Assembly: GCA_009667805.1 (NCBI GenBank)
Contig: CM019066.1
Location: 121,958,692 to 122,022,691, forward strand
Direction: 5' to 3'
Origin: Leptobrachium leishanense
Taxonomy: Eukaryota; Chordata; Amphibia; Anura; Megophryidae
Length of the DNA: 64,000 nt
Position 1 is the stretch's first letter, and each line of letters starts with the position of its first letter. Of this stretch, positions 37,690 to 49,305 are shown piece after piece. The notes beneath the pieces are model-generated. The model ran no database searches and was not told the origin of the DNA. It worked only from the letters and a program-made list of their open reading frames with translations. Made by a program: the position numbers and the translations under genes.

Positions 37690-37890
37690 TCTGGGTGGAG
37701 TAGAGGTAACATCACTTCTCTGTGTGGAGAGAGAGCCTGTGGAGACATGAGTTTGATTCCAGCAAGAGCACCTCTCCAGTAAGTGTCCTGGGTGGCGAGT
37801 ATGTACCGTTAGGTGCCTTGCCCAACGAGATACTTGAAAACAAGAGAAGTCTCAATGTATCCTTCCTGGTAAAATACTTTCTCAAAAAAA
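37690..37890 (+). mobile_element. tRNA-derived SINE
   Basis: An A-box-like GTGGAGTAGAGGTAAC (about 37694-37710) and a B-box-like GAGTTTGATTCCAG (37749-37762) at tRNA-like spacing are followed by an unrelated body and a tail (AGTCTCAATGTATCCTTCC, TGGTAAAATACTTT). The same tail surrounds the MITE at 13453-13882, and a similar A-box region occurs at 55834-55870. Confidence 0.65.
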
Positions 37891-37950
37891 AACAACTAAA
37901 TCATACAGAGTAAAGCAGCAGCAAGGCTTCTCCGATCAGCTAAGTAGTGC

Positions 37951-38001
37951 AGACTAGATGGGCCGAAAGGTTCTTATCTGCCGACATTTTCTATGTTTCT
38001 A
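37951..38001 (+). mobile_element. CR1/L2-like LINE tail fragment
   Basis: GCAGACTAGATGGGCCGAAA, then GGTTCTTATCTGCCGACATT and TTCTATG, the same 3' terminus as at 21930-21985. Only the tail is present. Confidence 0.8.
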
Positions 38002-38042
38002 GTGTTTGAGGTTATTAAAAAGTTTAATTTAGTCTGATTCTA

Positions 38043-38421
38043 AGGCTCGGGTTAGATGAGCGCAGTGATCACATCCGTGTTGCCACACATTTTAACGTCC
38101 GTGGTAGCATACAATTCTGATCAATAGGGACACACACACAAAGTGTGTCCACACAGAAGTGCAGACGCACAACGGATGAGGCAAACGGACGCAAGTTAGG
38201 CAAGAATGTAAATCCGCTAGAATGGACGCACAGTCTGCATAGCTTTGTGTGTGAGTGATGGAATGTAGTCAGATGAACTGCATTTTTGATGGACAAAAGG
38301 TTTTTCATATTAAATTTATTTTCCCTTTTACATCAGTCAAAACAAACATCAGTTTGTCGTCAGTCAGAAAGTACGTCCGTTGTGCACGGACGCACAGAAT
38401 ACGCTCGTCTGACCCTAGCCT
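38043..38421. mobile_element. CpG-rich TA-flanked MITE, copy 2
   Basis: AGGCTCGGGTTAGATGAGCG at the left, CGCTCGTCTGACCCTAGCCT at the right. TA at the left flank, AA (decayed) at the right. Inverted words GCAGACGCACAACGGA / TCCGTTGTGCACGGACGCA inside. Non-coding. Confidence 0.8.
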
Positions 38422-38552
38422 AAACCGTGTGTTCTGTGCACACGCCAATTATGATCGAACAACAGATTAATCAATAATGAGAATATAGTTGACAATTATT
38501 TTCATTATCGATTAGTTGCCAATTGATTAGTTGTTTCAGCCCTAGTTTTCAG

Positions 38553-39499
38553 CTCAAATGACCTTACGATCTAAAGATCCAAGCACTCTTTATTTTAAAT
38601 CACAAAATTACAGTACTTGTGCACCTTATTTTTGCTATTACTTCTGGTACTATCATCACAGTCTCCGAATATATCCTACACATTATTATATTGTTTATAG
38701 CTTTATCTTTCTTACACAGAATTTTGGGTTTAAAGCCACACATGGCAACAATATAAAATGACCATGTGAATATTTTGTTCTTTGTGGAGTTGCTTGATCA
38801 AGTGAGGTCAAGTGAGTCAAGATTACCCACAATCAGCCACCCAGTAGAGATGGGGGGGGGGGGTTGCACAAGTGGAACTATCTATACTTGTCAGATCACT
38901 GTCATGACTCAAAGTGTTAGAATTATTAAGAACATACTTTTCCATGGCTATCAGACATATACGATAGATGGGGGTATTTTCCCCCCAGGTTTGTGTACTG
39001 CTCAGTATGTGTTAGAACATTGAGCACATGGAACACATTGCCAGGCAGCCACTTCGGGGCTATAACTTACCATTCAGGGCTCCCAAATTATCTTTTATTT
39101 TCCTTCATGTATGCACCTAGTGCTCTTAAGTCATAATAGCCTGAGTAAAGCTTGAGTGAGGACTATAGACCTGTGCAAGAGGGTATGAACACTCTGAACG
39201 TCTCTTGCTTTTGACATTTTAGGTTACTCTTATTCATGATAAAGAACCTGAAACTGCTAATAATCACACTGTTAAGTAATAATTCTAACATGCACAGGGC
39301 TGGATTTTAACCTCAAGTGCCTGTAGGCAGAGAAATCTGCTGCCCACCCCTCCTGAAAAAAAGTGGAAACTATTGGAAACTTTGTGTTTTATTTTGTTTT
39401 TGCGGAAAACATAAATATTATGCATTTTTATATATCTTTAACAGTGCTGTAATACTTTTAAATATTTTCTCAATTTTAAAAATTAGACTAAAAATGTTT
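38553..39499. other. Intronic sequence with poly-G run
   Basis: A G-homopolymer at about 38852-38863. No gene or element ends recognised. Confidence 0.5.
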
Positions 39500-40685
39500 T
39501 TAACCCTTTCGCTGCTGAGGCTTTTCACACCTCTGTGCTGAGGTCATTTTTACCGGTTTTGCTCATCATGTTTAAACGTGTTTTGAAGCCTTATTTTAGT
39601 ATATGACCCAGACATATTATATATCGTTCTTTCCGTCAGACTCTGTAGATTCATAATATGTCATTATTATATGTATACGTTATGTCATGTCTGTATATTA
39701 TAACAAAAAATGCAATAAAATATGTATTTTCAATAATTTACAACGTGTAAAGTGTTTTTTTTCACATTTTAACATGCGAGCAATTGCGGTTATATTTTGT
39801 ATGGGGTGCGCTTGTTAAAAAAATTAGAGATGGGGTCTCGTTACATTTTTTTTGGGGAAATTACGCGATTTTTAACAAACGCACCGCATACAAAAATCGT
39901 TAGTGCAGCATCATTGTTCACATTATAATTGAAATGGGAACAATATTGCTGCATTAACGAACCAAAAAAAAATAAAAAAAAAATATTTTTTTTTATAATT
40001 TTTTTTCACATTCGAGTTTGGTATCGTTGGAACGGCCATGCTCTGGCCGATCCAACCATACCAAACTTTAACCCCTAGCTGCCACGGATCGGGAGATAGG
40101 GAGTTCATTGGAACTCCCTATCTCCACCGTTGGTGGCAGTTAGGGGTTAACTCTAGGACTGGCGTCATCGTGCTATGCACGATGACGCCAGTCCTCAGGG
40201 GGAGTTCCCGGAGGCTTCGCCGACATCCAAGATGTCGGCCAGCTCCGGGAAAGGATCGCGAACCGGCGCTTTTCAGCGCCGATTCGCGATCCAGCTCCCC
40301 AGGGGTTAATGCCAGGCACCATTTGGAAGGGCAGGCTGTGCCCTTCCAAATGGTGCCTGGGTTAACCCCCGCAACGCCGCCGATCAGGAGGGAGAGAGGT
40401 CCGAAGGACCTCCCCCCCTCCCTTTCAGGCGCCTCCTCCGCACATGCGGGGGGGGCGCCTGAATTAGGTGTCATCGCGCTGCCGCGATGACACCTAATTT
40501 CAGCGGCTGCGGTTCCGGATGCTGGGCTGACATCGAGGATGTCAGCCCGCACCGGAGGGGCCAGCGATCGGCCGGAACCCGGCCGAACGCTGACCCCAAT
40601 GGGAGGACGCGCTCAGCGCGTCCTCCGCATACCAGCAGTAATGCGGAGGACGCGCTGAGCGCGTCCTCCGCATTGAAGTGGTTAA
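39500..40685 (+). mobile_element. piggyBac-like non-autonomous element, copy C
   Basis: TTAA at 39500-39503 and 40682-40685; start CCCTTTCGCTGCTGAGGC, end CATTGAAGTGG. Nearly collinear with copy B. The 3' half is a chain of perfect hairpins: GGGAGTTC/GAACTCCC (40099), GGACTGGCGTCATCGTG (40156-40194), GATCGCGAA.CGGCGC (40255), AGGCACCATTTGGAAGGG (40313), TTAGGTGTCATCGCG (40464), CGGGCTGACATC (40519) and GAGGACGCGCTCAGCGCGTC (40603 and 40644). Open frames of 94-150 codons on both strands overlap these and contain no known domain. Confidence 0.88.
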
Positions 40686-40928
40686 TTAATAACAGAACGT
40701 GTATGAGTGTATTTAACGCACAGCAATAAAAATCAGAGCAGTGTGTCATGTTTAAGTGTATCATACACCCTGTACATTATCGGAGGAGGGGGAAGCAAAT
40801 GGGTGGGAGCCCTGAGGTAGTAGTTACTTTGCAATATATGTTTACTACTGGGTAAAAGATTGCAGTGGACACAATGGTTTTCATTACAATGTTGCACCTT
40901 CCCAATGGGATGATATGGAGCAATAGTA

Positions 40929-41350
40929 AGGCTGGTGTCAGGCGAGCGCATTTTGTACAGACGCACTTTCTGAAGGAAGACGCAGTAGTGGCCACACAGT
41001 TTTTTTAAACTGACATTTTTGACGGATGTAGCAGGGAAAATAAATTAAATATGAAAATCATTTTGTCTGTCAAAAATGCTGGACGTATAAATGCAGTCCA
41101 TCTGACCACGTTCATCAATCACGCACAAAGCTATGCGGACGTTGTGGACGCAGCGCACTCCGCACGTCCATTCTAGCGGTTTTACGTTCTTGCCCAACTT
41201 GCTTCCGTGTGCGTTGTGCGTTGTGCTCCCGCAGTTCGGTGTGGATGCACTTCGTGTGGGGGACTCCATTGTCGATTATTCTATGCTGCGACGGACGTTA
41301 TTATGTGTGCAAAAACGGACGTTCACACTGAGCTTGTCTGACACCAGCCT
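40929..41350. mobile_element. CpG-rich TA-flanked MITE, copy 3
   Basis: AGGCTGGTGTCAGGCGAGCG / GAGCTTGTCTGACACCAGCCT. TA left, AA right. Shares GGACGCAGCGCACTC and related words with the copy at 53471. Non-coding; the ORFs at 41045-41357 are incidental. Confidence 0.8.
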
Positions 41351-41700
41351 AAAGTAGAATAATTAACAGGTGTATTTAGGGGTCTTGCACAATTCAAAAC
41401 TCTAACCTGTTGATATTCTGTTCCATAAAATGTTTCTGCGCATCCCAGAATGCCATCAGTTTCGTCAGGGGGACAGAAATGTGTTTGTGTGTTTTTTTTA
41501 ATAAAGATAATATGCCGTTGGATAGGAATAACTTGTTTCCAAGATATTAATGATGACAAATACATTATATTAAAGAAATCGAAAACAAATTAAGAAAACA
41601 CCTCCAGCACTTTAAACATATGAAGTTATATTTTGCATAAGATCTCTCACAGGATGATCATTCTTTTGAAGTTAATAAACTCACCAACTCGAATACCTGG

Positions 41701-42382
41701 TAGGCTTGTGCACCGATTTTTTTTTCGGTTCGATTTTTCGGATTTTTAAACTTTTCGATTCGGCTCGTTTCGACCGATTTCGGTTTCGATTCGATTCGGT
41801 TCGACCTGTTTTTCGGGTACATTTTTTTTTCGGAATTTCGACCATTTTTCGTATTTTCGTGTCACTGTGCTCGGTTTTTGTAGCGACCTTTCGTTTTTTC
41901 GAAACATTTTCGATTTTCCGAAAATTTTCGTTTTTACAAAATTTTCGTTTTTACAAAATTTTTGTTTTTCGGAAAATTTTCGTTTTTTGGAATTGCACAT
42001 TTTTCGGCATATCGACCATTTTTCGTATTTTTCGTGTCATTTTGCCCGTTTTTTTGTATTGACTTTTCGTTTTTTCGAAAAATTTTCGTTTTTCAGAAAA
42101 TGTTCGTTTTTCAGAAAATGTTCGTTTTTACAAAATTTTCGTTTTTCGGAAAATTTTCCGTTTTTCCCGAAATTTTCGTTTTTCGGAACATCTGTTCTCC
42201 TCGTTTGCCACATTTCAAGCCCATTCGAAAAATCCGAAAATATTTCGTTTCGGCTCGGAAAACATTTCGGATCTGAACTTTTCGGATCTAAAATTTTTTG
42301 GAAATTCGGCCGCATCCGAAAACACGAATCGGGAAATTTCGTGAAAATTCCGAAATTCCGAAACCCGAAACGCACATCCCTA
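41701..42382. mobile_element. Non-autonomous hAT element (TAGGGATGTGC family), copy 2, TTTCG-rich
   Basis: Left TAGGCTTGTGC, right GCACATCCCTA, perfect 8-bp TSD ATACCTGG (41693-41700, 42383-42390). The interior is a striking low-complexity tract of TTTTCG words (AAAATTTTCGTTTTT repeated). The open frames of 84-177 codons, rich in Phe/Arg/Lys/Ser, are artefacts of that composition. Confidence 0.88.
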
Positions 42383-42390
42383 ATACCTGG

Positions 42391-43215
42391 TCCTGATTAG
42401 GACTGTAAAGTCAATAGCATGGAATTAATTATCATATCACCGCAAACTTGACAGACCCATACTGTTGGTTTAAAAAGCAAGAACTGAATCCTTTCTTGTA
42501 CAGCGCTCTTGGTAGTTATAAAAGCACAAATGAATTCCCAGGATTGGAAGCAGTTGCCAAAACCTAATTTGATTGAATCTCTTTTCAATGGAAGGAATCA
42601 AAACAAAAAAGAGCTTTCTTACAGGAATGAAGATATAATAATGCACACTCATTGCGTTCACTCAAAATGTAGGTGGATTTTTTACACAAAAGAAAAGTCT
42701 TCAAATCTTATAAAATATTCAATTTTCCCATACAAAATTTTCATCCGAAATTTATTCTAGAATAAGTGCAAGCTATATTTAAAGCCCATGCAATGTCTAC
42801 AGAAATCACACCACTTGGTCAACACTAGCTTGATCAAGGGAACCTAACTTGTACCCAACAACTGAGGTTTTGCTTCAAAATCAAAAGATGATTATCTACT
42901 ATTTAAACATGCCTCATCAAAACTCTATTTTCCTTTTGGCTAGTCATTGATCCAAAGCCAACTTTTGCCAGGTGAAATTATGTTAAGACCATAATACATA
43001 GATGACAGCTCTAAAAATATAGAATATCTTCATCCAGGAAGGTTCAACGTGGAGACCGTGGAGAGATTTTACCTGAATGGACTAAACCTTTAACTACCAA
43101 GCACTTTTTGCTGAAAAAGAAACCATAAATTCGAAACATGGGATTGGTAGTTTACACTTAAATGTAGGGGGGGGGGGAATAGCAATTTTGCATAATGATT
43201 GTTATTCTGATATCA
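42391..43215. other. Intronic sequence, nothing recognised
   Basis: Only a short ACTACCAAGCACTTTTTGCTG fragment near 43093 resembles the end of the 54785-55219 element. No exon seen. Confidence 0.45.
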
Positions 43216-43522
43216 TTAACCTCTTCCTGCCGCAGCACGTGCCATGTCGTCCTTGTGGCGGGAGGGCTGTGGAGATAAAGGGTGTACATGTATGCCCCAC
43301 CTCGCAGCCTGCGTGCCGACTTGCGGCGCGCGTCATTGGCTGCACGGGGACAGCCTGAACTCATGCTGTCTCCCTGCATCCAATGACACACGCTGCACGT
43401 CGGCTGCGGGGCAGGTAAAAATCAGTGCCACACGACAGCACCTGTCAGCGACACGTACCTGTACGCCTCGCGGGCGAAAGTCACCCATTAAGGGAGCCAC
43501 CCGCGTGTCCTTAAGAGGTTAA
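43216..43522 (+). mobile_element. TTAA-flanked GC-rich MITE
   Basis: TTAACCTCTTCCTGCCGC at the left and CCTTAAGAGGTTAA at the right, TTAA at both edges. GC- and CpG-rich interior with an inverted pair around GCAGCCTGCGTGCCGACTTG / GTCGGC. Fits a piggyBac-type MITE; open frames within it are incidental. Confidence 0.7.
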
Positions 43523-44837
43523 AAGAACAAAAATCTATTTATATATTTTGTTTTCATATATTTGTTTTTTGCTTTAGCGAAATATTACTGGGATAAAGGG
43601 TTCTAAACTCTAGACAGCACCCCTAATCTTGTACAATTTCCCAAGAGTCTTCATTATTAGCATACAGGAAGAAATTACCTTTGTAAATGTGATAAAGAAG
43701 AGAATGGACAGATAACCTGCTTATGAGTATATGACGTGATCATGAGATTATTAGCAGCTTTCAAAAAATACCAACGTAAAAATATCTTAATGTGGGCCTA
43801 ATGCATGGATATGGAATTTACTGTAACTTGTATTAGCACTGCACAGGATATTTTAGCAATTATAGCAACCTGCTAGAATTATAATGAACATTACTGTACA
43901 GTAGAGTGATACAAAAGCACACCCTGTATTCTGTCCTCTCTGACTGTTGTATTTCAGCAATAAAGTTTGTACTTTGTAACAATTAGAATTGATGTCTCCT
44001 TGTTGCTTTATAATAAGACTGTATGGTGAGAGGTGCGAGATTCCTTTGAGAGTTTAATTTCTTCTTTGAGAGAGCTTTAGGTATGCAAATTTTGAAAGGA
44101 TATCCCGATTCTTGTTTTTCATTGTATTTCAATGCAACAATTGTAAATTCGTGTTTTTGCTAGTGAAAGGTTTAAAAAGTTAAAGGGCAAGTTGAAATTT
44201 TATTTTTAATAATCAAAATCACAAAACTATCCAGAAGATACAAAAAGCCTATTTTAAAATTATTTTTGAATTACAAAGGGGGGGGGGGAGTAGTACAAGC
44301 AGAAAATAATACTTTCTGGTTAAATTGTACTGTATATATCTTAAAATTAAACTGAACCACAGCCTCAACTTTCGGCTCCAGGAAGAACGCAGATCAAATT
44401 GTCCATACCATGAGAAACAGACAGAGCTCTCAACACGCCATGGCTACCTAAAGACTTTCTAAATTATATTAATAGCATTATTGTAGTAAATGTTTGTGTC
44501 AATACATTGAATAATACGAATTACTATCTTCCAATGATATAGTAGTCTCCCAGCAGATATGGACCTAGTTATTTTAACTTTTAAATAACCTCCATGTATG
44601 ATCAGTGCATTAAAAGAAGTGTAAACATTCAGACATTTGCAAGTGGAAGAAGAAACCCTAAGGAATACTATTCTCCCACTCATTCCTCCCTCAAGATGGA
44701 GCAAACATATGAAAGCGCTACTTAACTTTTTTTTTTTTTAACCTTGGCCTCTTTATGAGAAACCAAGGTTGATAGCAGACTAAGATGTGTATATTCTAGA
44801 ATTGGGTTATTTTATCTTTTGCGTAGTGGAACCATTA
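43523..44837. other. Intronic sequence, nothing recognised
   Basis: AT-rich with poly-G (44279-44289) and poly-T runs. No exon or element ends recognised. Confidence 0.5.
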
Positions 44838-45020
44838 TTTTTTTATTTATTAAGTATCAACACATTCCATAGTGCTGAACAAAAAGGTACAATGAGTAAA
44901 CACAAGTCAATTCTACAATACATCAAAAAAGCAAGTCAATATTTCAACAACAGATTCAGGAGGCACTGAGGGCCCTATACGCATGGAAATTTACAATCTA
45001 GATGGGTAAAGGGGCGAGAA
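44838..45020 (-). mobile_element. Old LINE tail fragment in reverse orientation
   Basis: TTTATTAAGTATCAACACATTCCATAGTGCTGAAC is the diverged reverse complement of the GTTCAGCGCTGCGGAATATG-type tail seen at 51890. It is followed by GAGGGCCCTATACGCATGG and TTTACAATCTAGATGGG. Confidence 0.55.
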
Positions 45021-46650
45021 ACAGGAGGGGAGGACTGCAGTGATGAGATTGATGTTAATGCAGAGTGAGAGAAGGTGGTTAGGTGATAGGCGTCCCTGAA
45101 CAGAAGTGTATTTAAGTATTAAATGTATTTAAAAGAGAGTTTCAATGAAGCCAGATTTTGTGGGGGGAGGGGGAGAGTCTGACAGTGCGAGAAAGGGCAT
45201 TCAACAGGGTTGATGTTGCAAAAAAAAAATGCTTCATTGTGCAAACCGATTGGTTCAGTCAAATGACACAGACCTGTCAAGTTTATGATTATTTTTTATA
45301 GTGGCCACCAATTTGCATATGAAGAATTTATAAATGTTGATATTCTCAGTGTGTGTACTTAGAGTTATACCTTTGCTCATATAGAGGCTGTGTGTCAAGA
45401 GGTGGTGCAGGGTAGAGAGGGGGCGGTATGTGTGCGATTTATTTCTCGCTTTCACAGAATATAATCTTTATCCTCTCTATCCTTAACTTTAAAAACACAC
45501 AAATCTCCCGTGTGTCTACCAATTCCAGAACGGAATCCTTGGAAGTGGGACACTTGGCTGGAGATTTGGGGCCCTATAAGTCAGTCCATAGCCGACGTAT
45601 CTAGCTGTTAATGTTTGCAACTGCAATATTGAAGTCTTGAGCAGCTATTCTGATGGATCTGCAAGCATCACTTGCCCGTTGCCGCTGGTTACTGTAAAAT
45701 AAACATCCCCTAAATTTTTGTATTCGGATTTAGGGCGTTCTTCTGAGCTTGAGCTAGTATCCTGCAAATCCTGGCACAGAGATGCTGGTGTTAAATGGTA
45801 TCGCAAAATCCCTCAACAATAAAGAGCCCAAAACATACCTCTGTGATGCTACAGGACAAACTGCATCATGATCTGCTGCCTCCTCTGGCCGTATGCAATA
45901 GAGCACTGGGAACAAATATATCCCAGTTTTCTACTGTGTTTCCAGCACAACCCTGTATACGCAAGCTCAAACGTGTCTCCATTGAGTCCTAAGGAATCCA
46001 GCAACCAATATGAAGTCTGAAACCTCACAATTCCTAGATACTTTATACAATTTTTTTTATTTTTTTTATTGTAATAGGGTATTATTAAATGTTTTCAAGG
46101 AGACAATAAGTAACTAACAAGTTAAAGTAAATGCTGCAGGGTATACAATTTCAGATGCATAAGGAAAAGAAAAACAGTTAAGAGTAGTAACCACAGGTTT
46201 GTACAATAAGGCATGAAATGTATGCATTTTCATAGGGGGTCAAAGGGAAAAAACAGGGGGTGGTAAGGGAGAGAAGAAGGCCAGTGGCCAGTCCAGTGGT
46301 TAGGGGACAAAAACTTTATAAATTTTAGGTTCTATTTTCCCATTTTAGTGATGCGATCTTTCACCAATCTGTCCTTCTGGTTTTCACTACCACAAATATA
46401 TATAGATCTTGATTTTTAAACACACAAATGTAACTTCGTAATACAAATCACTCTACAAACAAAACTACCCAAATATCTGTAATGTTCCACCAAAGTAAAG
46501 GTTTCAGATGAAAATGGGGTCTATTGAACTAAACAATGAATCATAAGAACTTTGGGGAAAAAAATAAAATCTTCATTTCTCTAGAATTAATGGATATTTG
46601 ATCACCACAACCAACCCAAGCTTGAAAACCCATTCCTTACAATTTACTCC
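45021..46650. other. Intronic sequence, nothing recognised
   Basis: Purine-rich stretches (45160-45180, 46230-46290) and poly-T at 46050-46066. No gene evidence. Confidence 0.5.
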
Positions 46651-47041
46651 TTAACCTCCCTGGCGGTTAAAAGCGGTCAATTTTTTTGTTTGTTTTGCCC
46701 CCCCCCCCCAGCGGTATCCCGAGTGTGGCTTGGGGTTAAATTCCTATGCTGGCAGTGGTAACCCTGAGCAACACTCGGGATGCCACTGGATACATCAGCT
46801 CTCCCTGTCCCCAGCTGCCTCCTCCAGCGATCGCAACCCGCATACTTCCTGGTTCCCTCCTCGCGAGAAGGAATCCAAGAAGTATGAGGTCGTGATCGCT
46901 GGAGGAGACTGCAGAGATCAGCGAGGGAGCGCAGGGAGAGGTAACGTATACAGCCCTTGTCTCGGGGTCACCGCTCTCAGCGGTGAAATTTAACCCCGAG
47001 ACACACTTGGGAAAACAGTCAGCACACTGTAGCCATTTTAA
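46651..47041 (+). mobile_element. TTAA-flanked MITE (TTAACCTCCCTGGC family), copy 2
   Basis: Starts TTAACCTCCCTGGCGGTTAA; the interior repeats the family layout (GAGTGTGGCTTGGGGTTAAA, GGTAACC, a CAGCGATCGC-type inverted pair around 46836/46888). The 3' end is degraded, with a TTAA at 47038-47041. Confidence 0.65.
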
Positions 47042-49185
47042 CCTGCCTATCTCACCTTTACTATACCTAGGGCAATTTTAAGCAAGTGCAATGTGAAAGA
47101 CCCCCAGCCTAGACTTTCAACCAGACATGGAGTCCTGGTCCAAAAGACCTCAATCTAAGTAATAGCAGAAATGCACAGTTTAGACCGTTACTGAAGGAAC
47201 AGATTTCAGTTGGATTGCCCGTCTAAGCGAAGATGTATTTAGAATAATAAACCACCAAAAAAATGAAGAGTCTGAGGCATCCATGAATATATAAATATAA
47301 TGAAATAAAAGAAAAACAATTGTTGAATATGGCATTTTAAGAATAAATTAGACTGGTTTAGATTGATTCCCTTAATATTTTATTTTATCCACCGGCATAC
47401 AACGTTTGATAATATGCCAATAATTATTTGCTAATCGATAAAAAAAACAAAAAAACAGTCAATATAGTACAATAGTAAATATAGACCTGGATATAGTTGT
47501 ATGTGAGCATTATTATTTAGCACAAGAAATATGCAAACATAAATAAAAAGATCCTCTCTGGAAGAAAGAATGGGAAAGAAAAATGCAGAATATATTTTAT
47601 GGAAAGGAAAAAAAATATATAATCACAATAATCATAGAATACAGTGCAAATATGGAATTCTATCTGAAGGAAGCGTGTTCACTCACAGTCATGCACCGGA
47701 GCCATTAAGCCTTAAGGTCTTAAAGGTACTAAGCAAAGCATATGATAAATTTCTTGAAAACACCCCAGCCATAACATAGTTCTTGCAGATTGCTCATTTA
47801 CCCATAGTGCATGCTGTCATAGCAAAGCCTGACAAATGACATAGAAAGCTCAGGTTATTTTTTTATACGGACTGCCAGCCCCTCACCTCAGATTATTCAT
47901 TTATTAGGGCAATCACCGAGGTCTGGGTACTTAATATTGTTTTCACCAAATATGAAAATGATCTACTTGCCTATTCTTTAGTTCCTCCTAGGGCAAGCCA
48001 TTTATCATCTGCACACAAAAAAATGACTGCTTCATTATAGCGGTAATTTATTAGCTGCTAGAGGTGGAAGAACCACGCCTAGAGATTTAAAGTTCCTTTA
48101 ATTTTTAACGGGAGATAATTTATCAAAATCTTATTTTATGTATATAATACATACACACAGTCAGACACACATTCCACCTATCGTTCCTGTATCCTTTATT
48201 ATCATTACCATCAGATAGCAGAAAAAAAAAAAAAATTAAGACACCTAATTATTTTTTTTCCAGAATCCAAATGTTTCATACAAGGTTATTAATCAATATA
48301 CAAATATACACATTTATACAAAACACATTTATAAAAAAAATTAAAAAAATTGTTTGGCAGCTCAAATGGAACATTAAAACCTTTATGAAAAATAATAAAA
48401 ATGGCACACCCACTTTTGGGGGGTGGGGGAACGAGAAAATACAATTAAATGCGCAAAGATTTTTGAAGCAAATTATATACATATTTAAATTATCAATACA
48501 ATAATCAATAATGATAGTTACTACGGTCACTCGTTCACAATAGAATAATGGAGAGTGTGTTTTTAAGCTGTATTAAAAATGTATTTTAACATAGCTTTCT
48601 CTGAGCATTTCCGTCACAATATGAGAAAAGTGATGTTTGCATATACTGGTCATTGAGCCATGGCAAAGTCCCTTAAAGATGTTCAATAAATAGTACAAAT
48701 TGTCAAAATAACACGGTATTCGTCAGTGACATCATGAAAGGAAGTAATTATTTTAATTAAATGGGAATGAAGTATCACCCTTAGAGCCTGACAGGTTTGC
48801 AATACAGTGTGAACTATAAGTGAAATTAACTCAATATGCATTCTCCGATATGGCCCAGTGTTCACAATAGGTGTTTGCAAATCGACTTTCATTATTCAAA
48901 AAGCCTCCCTGAATTGTTCCTCAGCACTTAAAAAAAAGTCCATTTCTTAAATTATATAATTTATACTTAGGTTATCAAGCCAAAAATATACACAAACCGA
49001 CATACACCTACAAACTGTCCTACTTTATGTAGGGACCTTCCTGAATTGGGTTGGCAGTGTGACCGAGAAAATTATCTTGCCCAATTAGGCAGTGGGACTC
49101 ATTGCGTATCAGAGTGGGCAAGCCCCTTTACTGGATGTTTTTGCCCCTATTTTTAGGGCAAGCCATCTCTTACCTTTAAAACAGC
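47042..49185. other. Repeat-poor intronic sequence; candidate conserved non-coding DNA
   Basis: About 47650-47850, 47990-48070 and 48640-48890 are repeat-free, low in CpG and carry motif-like words (AATTATTTTAATTAAATGGG, TAATTTATTAGCTG, GTGACATCATG). No coding evidence. Whether they are conserved is unknown here. Confidence 0.35.
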
Positions 49186-49305
49186 ATAAATAAATTCCAA
49201 GAACCCATGTATTAAATCAAAAGTGGATTTATTCCAGCACCAACAAGGACGACGTTTCGACCAGAACTGGTCTTTGTCAAAGATGGGTTCTTGGAATTTA
49301 TTTAT
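49186..49305. mobile_element. Small fold-back element with ACGTTTCGACC motif
   Basis: ATAAATAAATTCCAAGAACCCA at 49186 pairs with TGGGTTCTTGGAATTTATTTAT ending at 49305. The loop carries GACGACGTTTCGACC and CAGAACTGGTCTTTGTCAAA, the latter with its own short dyad. Confidence 0.7.

Larger units (their letters stand above)
35963..38544. mobile_element. Probable 2.6-kb hAT element carrying three nested insertions
   Basis: Left end CAGGGCCTCAACAATTATTT; right end AACTAATCAATTGGCAAC... read inward from TAGGGCTGAAACAACTAATC (minus strand). Flanks GTTTTTAG (35955-35962) and GTTTTCAG (38545-38552) match 7 of 8, as expected for an aged hAT TSD. Inside lie the 955-bp palindrome (36597-37551), a tRNA-derived SINE with LINE tail (37690-38001) and a CpG-rich MITE (38043-38421). 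After removing these, little hAT sequence is left and no transposase is seen. Confidence 0.55.

Noticed and set aside
40038..40764. Long overlapping open frames (up to 150 codons) on both strands
   Set aside because: They lie in the hairpin chain of a piggyBac-like MITE; the same frames recur in the copies at 7.2 and 19.2 kb, mirror across palindromes and contain no transposase motif.
41706..42400. Open frames of 84-177 codons on both strands, Phe/Arg/Ser-rich
   Set aside because: They follow directly from the TTTTCG low-complexity interior of a hAT element and are repetitive in all frames.
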